From Choristoneura fumiferana (Eukaryota; Arthropoda; Insecta; Lepidoptera; Tortricidae), in contig NC_133499.1 in the NCBI RefSeq assembly GCF_025370935.1, positions 6,763,102 to 6,827,101 on the forward strand: a stretch of 64,000 nt of DNA, given 5' to 3'. The notes below the pieces were generated by a model. The model saw only the letters and a program-made list of their open reading frames with translations, was not told the DNA's origin and did not search any database. Below, piece by piece: positions 55,560-64,000 of the stretch (position 1 is the first letter of the stretch; every line of letters begins with the position of its first letter). The translations under genes were made by a program, and so were the position numbers.

Positions 55560-56290
55560 CTTTTTCACGCTGAAACGGCTAGACGGATTTGGATGAAATT
55601 TGGCGAAAAGTTAGTTAATAACCTGGATTAAAACATAGGATACTTTTTATCCCGATATTCCCACGGGATAGGGATAAATCTTGAAATAATAACCGCTGGG
55701 CTTAGAGTCATGAAATGTTGTATGTAGGTAGTTAGACGTCTGGAATAACACATAGGCGACTTTTTGACCCGATATTCCCACGGGATACCTAGGGATAAAA
55801 TCAAGAAATAACAACCACTGGACTTAGAGCCATGAAATTTGGTATGTAGGTAGCTGGACCTCTGGAATAAGACATAAGCTACTTTTTATCACGATATTCC
55901 CACGGATAGGGATAACATTTTGAAATAATAACCGCTGGGCTTAGAGTCATGAAATTTGGTATGTAAGTAGCTGGATGTCTGGAATAACACATAGGCTATT
56001 TTTACCCCGATATTCCCACGGGATAGGTAAAACCTTAAATAATAACCGCTTAGCTTAGAGTCATGAAATTTGGTATGTAGGTAGCTGGATGTCTAGAAAA
56101 CACATAAGTGACTTTTTTGACCCGATATTCCTACGGCATACCTAGGGATAAAATCTCGAAATAACAATCACTGGGCTTAGAGCCATGAAATTTGGTATGT
56201 AGGTAGCTGGACGTCTGGATAACACATAAGCGACTTTTTGACCCGATATTCTCACGGTATAGGGATAAACGGATTGGGAAAATGCAAAAT
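55560..56290 (+). repeat. ~118-bp tandem array, about six copies
   Basis: The marker cccgatattcccacgggata and variants occur at 55651, 55768, 55889, 56006, 56121 and 56242, spacing 115-121 bp. Each unit also has gcttagagtcatgaaatttgg and gtatgtaggtagctgga. No coding capacity. Confidence 0.9.
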
Positions 56291-56467
56291 TCCCGCAGGA
56301 TAGGTACATAGAAGTAAGTAAGACAATCCAAATTCGGAGCTGATTTTAAAAATTATTTCACTAAGTAATAGTAATCTGCAGTATCTCTGATTGGCATAGG
56401 CTGCTTTTCTACAGAAAAAATGCAAAATTCCGCAAGATCGAAATACTTAAGTAATTCATCATTGGGT

Positions 56468-56701
56468 TGTTGAGAACCGGCTTGACTTGCGCACGGGACG
56501 AGGCGTGCGGGAGGACGACACGGCGACGTCACGATCGTCGCTCCGACCGGCAGCGACCACTCGCCATACGATCTCCACCGCCGTTGGACGATCTTTTATT
56601 TTATTACAAAAATTAATTATATTGATTGTTATTAGACGGCTATTAAACCAGCCTTAATTTACAGTCCACGATTTTATTTAACGTCCCGTAGGACCCTAAC
56701 A
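56468..56701 (+). repeat. BEL 5' LTR
   Basis: 234 bp, GC-rich first half (gggacgaggcgtgcgggagg) and AT-rich second half. Drives the element. Confidence 0.95.
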
Positions 56702-56702
56702 T

Positions 56703-56718
56703 TGGTCCTTTAGGATTC
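56703..56718 (+). promoter_or_regulatory. BEL primer-binding site
   Basis: TTGGTCCTTTAGGATT starts two bases after the LTR. Its complement ends in -ACCA(A) after GAATCC, like a tRNA 3' end. The tRNA is not assigned. Confidence 0.55.
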
Positions 56719-57488
56719 TCACCGTCTGATCTTTCGATTAAAAAATTGCCCGCCGCGACGTCCGCGTCTCGAAGCTCTTCAGTTGTGGTCTTCAGCAGTC
56801 GAAGCGCACTTCAAGATCATCTCCATCTATCCTGTTGTGGGTAATTCGAGGAGCAACCACACCCGCCGAAAGACAAAAGCGCCACGGAGGTCGCTCGGAG
56901 GTCGACCGCACGACGGACTTTGGACCCATCGAATGTTCGAGTCATCTTCAACTAGAAGGAACCTTTTGGAGAAGAGGAATATCTCACTTGTGGACGGATT
57001 GGGCAATCGAGTGAGTTCGTTCCATTTTTTCCTGTCTATCCTTCCCTCTTCATCGAAAATTTGTGGTATCAAAATTCCCCTTATATGCCTGAACTTCAAA
57101 CAGCTTCTATTTCAGTGAGCACTTTTACGCACTTTCGCATTTCAGTTTAATTTCATTAAACCGTATTATTCATATTTCAAACCTTTATAGCAAAACTTGC
57201 ATTTAATATCAAATTTATTTATTCTTCCAGCTTATTCAAAGCAAATTCAATACAATCGTTTCAATAATAAAGCATATATTTGCACAAAGCGCAAATCTCG
57301 AATAACGGGAACTTGTTTACGCCAATCTATCGCTTCTTATTATTTCCCGATCTAGCCGGCCGGTGGCTTCAAGTCGCTTACGCAGCTGATTCTTTGTTCT
57401 CACCTCATAGTTAATTGCACTTTATTGCATTCATCTTAAATAGTATTTTTCTTGCGCATTTCATTTCACCTTGTTGCTAACCGCTATT

Positions 57489-58775
57489 ATGGCTGACGAA
57501 AAGATGATTAAAAAACGCAGCTGTATGAAATCAAAGCTTACGATTTTTAGTAACTACGTTAAGGTCTTTAAAACCTGCAAAGAACCTAGTAGCTTACAAC
57601 TGCTGGACCTGGAAAGTCGGTTTAGTAAATTCGATGCCTTATACGCGGAATTTGATAAATTACAGAGCGACATCGAAATGCTTTCGGATGAACCCGATAG
57701 AGAGGCAGTGGAGCGCGAGCAGTTTGAGGCCCAGTACCACTCGCTGGTGGCGGCGGCGCGCGCGCTGCTCGGCGCGCGTACCCCGCGCCGCGACGCGCTC
57801 GACGTATCGGGCTACGAGGATGCTCAGGCAAGCGCTTTTAAAAACAATTGTGTTAGATTGCCAAAAATTGATTTACCCGTCTTTAATGGTCACTATCAAC
57901 ACTGGCTCGAGTTTAGGGACACATTCACCTCCTTAATTCATTCGAGACAAGACATCGATAGCATTAATAAATTGCATTACCTTCGTGCTTCCTTAAAAGG
58001 GAGCGCCTTACTTGTCATCGATAACTTAGATTTCAAATCCGAAAATTATGAATCCGCTTGGCAATTGTTGTGCAGTAGGTACGACAATAAGAGGTTGCTA
58101 GTAAATAATCACGTCAGAGAACTTTTTAACGTTGAGCCTATGCGCAACGAATCATATTCGTCTATACGACACATTATTGATGTCACAAATAAAAATCTCC
58201 GTGCATTGTCTACTTTAGATCAACCTACTGAGCATTGGGACACGTTAATAATTCACATGATGGCCGAAAAACTTGATAGTGTCACTCATAGAGTATGGGA
58301 AGAATACAGAAATACGCTCACTGATCCACCTTCTTTAGAAATGTTTACTATCTTTCTTAGCAACCGAGCAGTTCTATTGGAGACATTGCAAGAAAGTAAA
58401 GGTAAATTAAATAAATCAGAATCATATAAAACAAATACAAATCTACTTATAGCTACAAATAATCAAAATAATTATAACAAAAAAACAACAAACCATCAAT
58501 TTAATAAAAACCATAAAAAAATATTTACATGCCCCCTATGCAATCAAAATCATTTTCTATTTAACTGTGAAACATTCAGAGCCCTTCCTATTGAAACCCG
58601 TATTCATAAGGCCAAAGAAACTAAGGTCTGTCTTAATTGTTTACGTCCCGGGCATATAGAAAACAATTGCAATCTTGTACCATGTAAATATTGCAAAAAA
58701 GGCATAATACTCTCTTACATTTGCATGAGCCTCGATCAATACCTGAACCTCCTATTCCCTCGACTAGCAACATAA
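57489..58775 (+). CDS. BEL Gag
   Basis: Starts MADEKMIKKRSCMKSK; an in-frame Met six codons upstream (57471) is less likely. A coiled N-terminus (~30-80) is followed by a DUF1759-type Gag block LPKIDLPVFNGHYQHWLEF (~125). Near the C-terminus are two Cys-rich motifs, CPLCNQNHFLFNC and CLNCLRPGHIENNC, and the start of a third, CKYCKK. From there the frame departs from Pol, and the last ~25 residues are probably not native. Confidence 0.93.
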   Translation: MADEKMIKKRSCMKSKLTIFSNYVKVFKTCKEPSSLQLLDLESRFSKFDALYAEFDKLQSDIEMLSDEPDREAVEREQFEAQYHSLVAAARALLGARTPRRDALDVSGYEDAQASAFKNNCVRLPKIDLPVFNGHYQHWLEFRDTFTSLIHSRQDIDSINKLHYLRASLKGSALLVIDNLDFKSENYESAWQLLCSRYDNKRLLVNNHVRELFNVEPMRNESYSSIRHIIDVTNKNLRALSTLDQPTEHWDTLIIHMMAEKLDSVTHRVWEEYRNTLTDPPSLEMFTIFLSNRAVLLETLQESKGKLNKSESYKTNTNLLIATNNQNNYNKKTTNHQFNKNHKKIFTCPLCNQNHFLFNCETFRALPIETRIHKAKETKVCLNCLRPGHIENNCNLVPCKYCKKGIILSYICMSLDQYLNLLFPRLAT

Positions 58776-61700
58776 ATAATTTTGCTAGTTCGAGCATCTT
58801 AAAACAGCCTACTACTTTTTCGCACGTTTTGCTATCCACAGCGCTCGTGCAAGTGATCGACAGCGCGGGCGCCGCGCACTCTGCTCGAATGCTGCTCGAC
58901 AACGGCAGCACGGCCAACTTCGTAACGCAATCGCTCTGCGGTAAGCTGGGTTTGTCGCGACGTAGTGCGAGCTCCACGGTGACAGGTATAAATAATAATA
59001 CTTCTTATATTACACAGTCTTGCAGCCTTACTATGAAGTCGTCTTACTCTGACTATAGCCTTACTGTCGACTGTCTTATTTTACCTCAGATCACCAAAGC
59101 TTTACCGTCTTCATTTATAAATATCGAAAATATTCCTCTTCCTATGGGAATAAGTCTAGCTGACCCTTCGTTTAATATACCGTCAGTCATAGACATCTTG
59201 GTCGGGGCTGACGTATTTTGGTCCGTCTTATGTAACAATTCCATAGACTTAGGTAAGAATCAACCTAAGTTGTATGAAACGAAACTGGGTTGGTTGGTGT
59301 CTGGGTACGTCGCCCGTCTTAAAGCACCGTCTTCATCTTCTGTTTGTCATTTTTTAAACGAGGAGCCCAATCCCGACTTGTCGCGTTTCTGGGAACTTGA
59401 CACTGTAGCAGCCAAGCACTCCTTGTCTCCTGAGGAACGTGCATGCGAGCAGAGCTTCCTAGCAAACACTACGCGCAACAATGACGGTGGTTTTGTAGTG
59501 ACCATGCCGCTGAAGGATGATCCTTCAGTCTTAGGCGATTCCTTTCAAAAAGCAAAGTGCCGTTTTTTATCTTTAGAGCGTAAGTTTGCTAGAGAGCCTG
59601 TCTTCAAACATAGGTACATGGAGTTCATGCGTGAATATGAACACTTAGGTCACATGACCGAAAACAAGGAGCCTTCGTCTAGCTGTCTTCAACAGGTCTC
59701 TTATTTTATAGCTCATCATGGTGTCATTCGTGAGTCTAGCCTTACTACAAAACTTCGTGCAGTCTTTGATGCTTCTGCTGCCTCTTCTTCTGGAATTTCG
59801 CTTAATGATATTCAGATGGTCGGTCCTACTGTACAGGAAGATCTTTATTCTATCTTATTGCGTTTTCGTCAACACAGATATGTCGTAACCGGCGACATAG
59901 AGAAGATGTATAGAGCGATCGAAATTAACCCCATCCAACGTTCTCTTCAACAAATCATCTTTCGATATGACACAACAAAACCCTTAAAAACTTACACTCT
60001 TAATACGGTGACGTATGGGACGGCATCAGCTCCGTACTTAGCCACAAAGTGTTTGGTTAGTTTAGCCGCTAGCGCTCCTAATAACGACGTTAAACAGGCT
60101 ATTCAACGAGATTTCTACGTCGACGATTATTTGGGCGGTTCTTCAACTATTGATCGTACCATAAATCTCTGTACAGGTATCATTGACACATTAAAATCAG
60201 CAAAATTCAATTTACGAAAATTTCGGTCCAATAATCAGATAATCCTTGACAATATATCCCCTTCTTCCCCTCAATCAGAAAATGTATTAGATATTTCTAA
60301 TACCCATAAACAGGTGTCTTCAAAAACGTTAGGATTAAATTGGATTTCAGATTTGGACTTGTTAAGTTATTCCATTAATATCGAACTTCCTGAAAAAATT
60401 ACAAAACGTCACATTTTATCTGTCATCAGTCAAATATTCGACCCACTAGGTCTCGTGGGCCCATGTGTCGTGGAGGCAAAAATCATAATGCAGAGATTAT
60501 GGATAGAGCAGTGTTCTTGGGATACCGAGGTTCCAGACGAAATAAAACGGCTCTGGTTTTCGTTTACCGACACTCTGCCTCTTCTTAACCAGCTAAAAAT
60601 TCCTCGTTGGGTACTCAGCGAAGACTCTATTGTTCACGAGCTTCACATTTTTTCAGACTCATCGGAGCGGGCGTACGGCGCCTGTGTGTACGTTCGTTCT
60701 GTAAGTAAGTCAGGTCTTATCAAGGTCCACCTCTTGACGTCAAAAAGTCGGGTGGCACCAATAAAACCGACGACAATTCCCCGCCTAGAGCTTTGCGGAG
60801 CTTTGCTGGCTGCAAGGCTGTGTAATAAAACATTAACATCTTTAACCATACAGATCACAAAATGTAGATTTTGGTGTGACTCTACTATTGTACTGGGTTG
60901 GCTGAATACACCGTCAACCAATCTCAAAAGCTTTGTTCGCAACCGTGTTCATGAAATTCAGGAAAGCACTGAAGGTCACACGTGGAGCTACGTACCGTCG
61001 AAGGACAATCCGGCGGATCTTGTTTCTCGTGGGCTGAAGGCTGATGTCATCAGCTGTTCATCATTGTGGTGGTCCGGGCCGACTTATTTGACAGAGATTG
61101 AATCCACTTGGCCTAAAACGCCCAACGTAAACGAGAGACACGATCTACCCGAGTTGATTACTTGTTCTTTCGCGCTTGATAATAAAACTAACACGGATGA
61201 CTTAATATCTAACTTAATCAAAAATAAATCTAAACTAACTCACTTACAAAATACAATAGCATATTTACAAAGGTTTATTTACAACTGTCGTAATCCTACC
61301 AGAAAATTTACTGGTCTTCTTTCCATTCAGGACCTTCAAAATTCATTAAATTTAATCATACGTAAAGCTCAATCTGAAATGTTTCCTGAAGAATATGCTA
61401 TTCTAAAAGCTGGTAAGGCAATACCTAACAAAAATAGATTAATTTCTTTAAGTGTTTTTATCGACTCTGAAGATATAATTCGTGTTGGTGGTAGGCTAGC
61501 AAATTCCTCTTATTGTTACGATACTAAGCACCCCATAGTTTTATGTAGTAAGCATCATTTTACTAAAATTCTTTTCGCTCACTATCATTTAAAATATTTA
61601 CATGCCCCGCCTCAGCTTTTGTTGAATAATATAAAGCAGACTTATTGGCCTTTAGGAGGCAAAAACCTATCGAAAAATATAGTTCACAAATGTGTTACAT

Positions 61701-62671
61701 GTTTCAGGCATAAAGCTGAAACTGTACAGCCTATCATGGGCCAGTTACCGGCTTCTCGAACGGAACTGGAGTATCCCTTTTTACATTGTAGCGTCGACTA
61801 CGCTGGGCCAGTGTTGATAGCCGATAAAAAAGGTAGAGGTTGCAAACTTATAAAATCTTATTTGGCAATCTTCATATGCAATTCTGTAAAAGCCTGTCAC
61901 ATCGAGCTCGTTACGTCGTTGTCTTGCGAAGCGTTCATTGCCGCCTTGAATCGCTTCGTTTCTCGTCGGGGGAAGCCTCAAAGCATTACGTCCGACAATG
62001 CCACAACTTTTGTTGGCACTTGTAACGAGTTAGCGAAACTTTTAGTTCAATCGGACCTTCAAGGTCAGATGGCTCAAGAAGGCATTGAATTTAAGTTTGT
62101 ACCGGCATATACGCCCCATTTTAATGGTTTGGCCGAATCTTGCGTGCGTTCCACCAAATTTCACCTTAAAAGGTTACTTCAAACCACTCATTTAACCTAC
62201 GAGGAGATGGCTACATGCCTCGCTCAAATAGAGGCTGTCTTAAACTCTCGTCCTCTTACCCCACTCTCCTCTGATCCATCTGATTTATCCGCTCTAACTC
62301 CTGCACACTTTTTAATTGGACGCTCGTTTTCGTCCATTCCTCATCCACAAGTGACTGATACGAACATCAATCGCCTCGAGCGCTTCAAAAGGATCGAGCT
62401 TTTAAAGCAACATTTTTGGAACCGCTTCTCTTTGGAGTACGTGCATCTCCTGCAGCAAAGGGTTAAATGGCAGTCTTCACTTCGGGAGCTGAAACTGGGC
62501 TCGCTTGTCCTCATTAAGGAAAGGGCTCTTCCACCACTACTCTGGTCTCTAGGACGAGTCATTCAGCTCTACCCTGGCAGCGACGGCGTCACTAGAGTCG
62601 CCGAGATAAAGACAAGGAGAGGCACCATTCGGAGGGCATTTAATAATATCTGCCCCCTTCCAGATTTTTGA
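58688..62671 (+). CDS. BEL Pol (protease, RT, RNase H, integrase)
   Basis: Open frame of 1328 codons with no ATG at its start; a TAA at 58685-58687 closes it upstream. Its order is the end of a Cys/His motif (KRHNTLLHLHE), protease MLLDNGSTANFV (Asn in place of the usual Ser), RT with VVTGDIEKMYRAI and FYVDDYLGG, and RNase H with LHIFSDSSERAYGA and RLELCGALLAARL. Integrase follows with an HH-CC region (KCVTCFRHKA), VDYAGPV, SDNATTF and the catalytic-Glu segment, then the DUF5641-type C-terminus (GSLVLIKE...WSLGRV). It is in the -1 frame relative to Gag; the frames meet at AAAAAA (58695-58700). Confidence 0.95.
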   Translation: MLQKRHNTLLHLHEPRSIPEPPIPSTSNINNFASSSILKQPTTFSHVLLSTALVQVIDSAGAAHSARMLLDNGSTANFVTQSLCGKLGLSRRSASSTVTGINNNTSYITQSCSLTMKSSYSDYSLTVDCLILPQITKALPSSFINIENIPLPMGISLADPSFNIPSVIDILVGADVFWSVLCNNSIDLGKNQPKLYETKLGWLVSGYVARLKAPSSSSVCHFLNEEPNPDLSRFWELDTVAAKHSLSPEERACEQSFLANTTRNNDGGFVVTMPLKDDPSVLGDSFQKAKCRFLSLERKFAREPVFKHRYMEFMREYEHLGHMTENKEPSSSCLQQVSYFIAHHGVIRESSLTTKLRAVFDASAASSSGISLNDIQMVGPTVQEDLYSILLRFRQHRYVVTGDIEKMYRAIEINPIQRSLQQIIFRYDTTKPLKTYTLNTVTYGTASAPYLATKCLVSLAASAPNNDVKQAIQRDFYVDDYLGGSSTIDRTINLCTGIIDTLKSAKFNLRKFRSNNQIILDNISPSSPQSENVLDISNTHKQVSSKTLGLNWISDLDLLSYSINIELPEKITKRHILSVISQIFDPLGLVGPCVVEAKIIMQRLWIEQCSWDTEVPDEIKRLWFSFTDTLPLLNQLKIPRWVLSEDSIVHELHIFSDSSERAYGACVYVRSVSKSGLIKVHLLTSKSRVAPIKPTTIPRLELCGALLAARLCNKTLTSLTIQITKCRFWCDSTIVLGWLNTPSTNLKSFVRNRVHEIQESTEGHTWSYVPSKDNPADLVSRGLKADVISCSSLWWSGPTYLTEIESTWPKTPNVNERHDLPELITCSFALDNKTNTDDLISNLIKNKSKLTHLQNTIAYLQRFIYNCRNPTRKFTGLLSIQDLQNSLNLIIRKAQSEMFPEEYAILKAGKAIPNKNRLISLSVFIDSEDIIRVGGRLANSSYCYDTKHPIVLCSKHHFTKILFAHYHLKYLHAPPQLLLNNIKQTYWPLGGKNLSKNIVHKCVTCFRHKAETVQPIMGQLPASRTELEYPFLHCSVDYAGPVLIADKKGRGCKLIKSYLAIFICNSVKACHIELVTSLSCEAFIAALNRFVSRRGKPQSITSDNATTFVGTCNELAKLLVQSDLQGQMAQEGIEFKFVPAYTPHFNGLAESCVRSTKFHLKRLLQTTHLTYEEMATCLAQIEAVLNSRPLTPLSSDPSDLSALTPAHFLIGRSFSSIPHPQVTDTNINRLERFKRIELLKQHFWNRFSLEYVHLLQQRVKWQSSLRELKLGSLVLIKERALPPLLWSLGRVIQLYPGSDGVTRVAEIKTRRGTIRRAFNNICPLPDF

Positions 62672-62690
62672 AGCCTTCTACTTCAACCCG

Positions 62691-62697
62691 GGGAGCA
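62691..62697 (+). promoter_or_regulatory. BEL polypurine tract
   Basis: GGGAGCA (preceded by GG) directly before the 3' LTR. Confidence 0.6.
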
Positions 62698-62933
62698 TGT
62701 TGAGAACCGGCTTGACTTGCGCACGGGACGAGGCGTGCGGGAGGACGACACGGCGACGTCACGATCGTCGCTCCGACCGGCAGCGACCACTCGCCATACG
62801 ATCTCCACCGCCGTTGGACGATCTTTTATTTTATTACAAAAATTAATTATATATTGATTGTTATTAGACGGTTATTAAACCAGCCTTAATTTACAGTCCA
62901 CGATTTTATTTAACGTCCCGTAGGACCCTAACA
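62698..62933 (+). repeat. BEL 3' LTR
   Basis: 236 bp. Differs from the 5' LTR by an extra TA in tatatattg and by c to t in gacggttatt. Confidence 0.95.
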
Positions 62934-62938
62934 GGGGT

Positions 62939-64000
62939 TGATTTAAAAATATATTTACCAATTGGAGCTACATTATCCCTGATTGGCATACGCTACTTTC
63001 TCCGGGAAAAGGTAAAACTCCCGCGGGGATAGCAAAAGTGAATTCAATTTCAGGTTGATTTATTTATAATTCTATATCTAACTCTACCGGAACAGTACCA
63101 TGACTGCTGACTGACAGACAACGCATAGCCAAAGCTACTGGTGCTAGAGACTTGAAATTTGCTTATATGGACCTAAAGTAATATAGAGGTGCACTAGGGT
63201 AAGATTTTTAGAAAATCCATGGAATAGGAAAATATCTCAACTTTGTTTTGTTTCTTTGTTTGTTGGGGTAATCTCTGAAACTACTGAGCTGATTTAAAAA
63301 TCTAATACAATAGAAAGCTACAATATCCCTCATGACAGACTTCTTTTTTTTTATGCAAAATTTCCCAGATAAAAGTAAATGTTACTTTTTAACCAAGACT
63401 GCACATGTTCAATTTAATTAAGGTGTGGTCACATGCAAGTCGCTCGACGCTCGTTTCCAGTGATAAATCTGAAAATTGAAGTTCGTATCGTACCATTTCT
63501 CTCACCTCGTATTAACTAATATAAGCGTCAGCGGGACGTTACAATGCGAACTTCGATTTTCGAATTTCGTAGTAGCCTCTCTGTTCGTGACCCTATTTTG
63601 AAATTCCCGGGACTCAAAGAAGTAGCGTCGTGCTACATTTACACACTCGCCAAGCTTCGGCAAGCTCTCGGAACACAATCGTGTTATTGGCCCTTTTTTT
63701 GCCAGCGCTTGCCTGCCACTGATCCGGGCCGGTGTCGGTTTTAACATAGATCAAAGGAACTTGCAGCAAGCGCTTGATAGCTTGACTGCTTGGACTACCT
63801 AAGAAATTTTATCTTTTTCTTTAAATAAAAATATGCCAAGCTCAACACAAGAGCCGAAGCAACTTCGAAATCCACGTCAAGGCCTCGCAAGCCCTCTCGC
63901 AAACAAGCAAGGGGCCTCGGCAAGGGTGTAAATGTAGCATTAAGTTGCCGTGTTGAACAGCAGCGTCAAGATGGCTGCTTGCAGGAATCATCTTCGTGTT
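62939..64000. repeat. Dispersed repeats, no gene
   Basis: 62940-63200 resembles the unit tails near 56300-56440. 63430-63600 and 63935-64000 match the family at 23440-23622. Between them 63640-63935 is an inserted block with gccaagcttcggc and gcaaggggcctcggcaagg motifs. A decayed copy of the 35066-35198 MITE lies at 63475-63585. Confidence 0.5.

Larger units (their letters stand above)
56468..62933 (+). mobile_element. BEL/Pao LTR retrotransposon
   Basis: A 6.5-kb element. LTRs 56468-56701 and 62698-62933 start TGTTGAGAAC and end CCCTAACA. They differ by one substitution and one 2-bp indel, so the element is young. Flanks TGGGT / GGGGT are a probable 5-bp target duplication with one change. 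It contains Gag and Pol frames shifted by one base at an A6 run. Confidence 0.96.

Noticed and set aside
55240..56290. CRISPR-like array because of regular repeat spacing
   Set aside because: The whole ~118-bp unit is repeated, spacers are not unique, and the context is an animal genome.
58691..58693. TTG as the true start codon of BEL Pol
   Set aside because: It falls inside a conserved Cys/His motif continuous with Gag; Pol is expected as part of a Gag-Pol product.

Overview
The window looks like a repeat-rich chromosomal segment from a moth or butterfly (Lepidoptera). The best marker is an exon at 7417-7579 that encodes the allatostatin-C peptide QVRFRQCYFNPISCF behind a dibasic KR site and a conserved lepidopteran spacer. 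The tRNA-derived SINE/RTE pair, Penelope-like elements, many MITEs and BEL/Copia elements fit the same origin. Two 100-N gaps (22752-22851, 49587-49686), one isolated N (4945) and scattered small indels in simple repeats indicate a draft assembly.

Only three host loci can be supported. (1) The terminal coding exon of the allatostatin-C precursor, plus strand, 7417-7579. (2) A six-exon C2H2 zinc-finger gene on the minus strand, 41157 down to 30395. Every splice phase agrees and the joined CDS is 1989 nt (662 aa). (3) One first coding exon on the plus strand, 41738-41869, starting 580 bp from the zinc-finger start codon and pointing away from it, so the two probably share a divergent promoter. 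The rest of that gene is not seen; everything to the right may be its first intron.

Layout: 1-4330 and 29035-33226 are two arms of a direct segmental duplication. Each carries an identical copy of the last zinc-finger exon, so allatostatin-C lies between two copies of that exon. The arms later gained different insertions, including a SINE with a 12-bp target duplication whose empty site survives in the other arm. 4331-4940 is a foldback element at the duplication breakpoint. 5000-8900 holds allatostatin-C and a Harbinger-like MITE. 8904-14113 is a complete Copia element with an intact 1393-aa Gag-Pol. 14-29 kb is mostly dispersed repeats, LINE debris, MITEs and a Penelope-like inverted element. 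33-41 kb is the zinc-finger gene with repeat-filled introns. 42-50 kb carries MITEs, a LINE fragment, a second Copia element with identical LTRs and a candidate solo LTR. 51.3-54.6 kb is a 3.25-kb array of a 12-bp unit, open in all six frames but not a protein gene. 55.6-56.3 kb is a ~118-bp tandem array. 56468-62933 is a near-complete BEL/Pao element. The right end is dispersed repeat.

Points of most interest: tRNA-like cloverleaf modules whose copies differ by compensatory stem changes; a 39-codon frame kept open in both duplicate arms; oligo-A one-base frame breaks at the Gag-Pol junction of two young retroelements; hammerhead-ribozyme-like cores in two inverted Penelope-type elements; and a MITE inserted eight bases from a splice donor.
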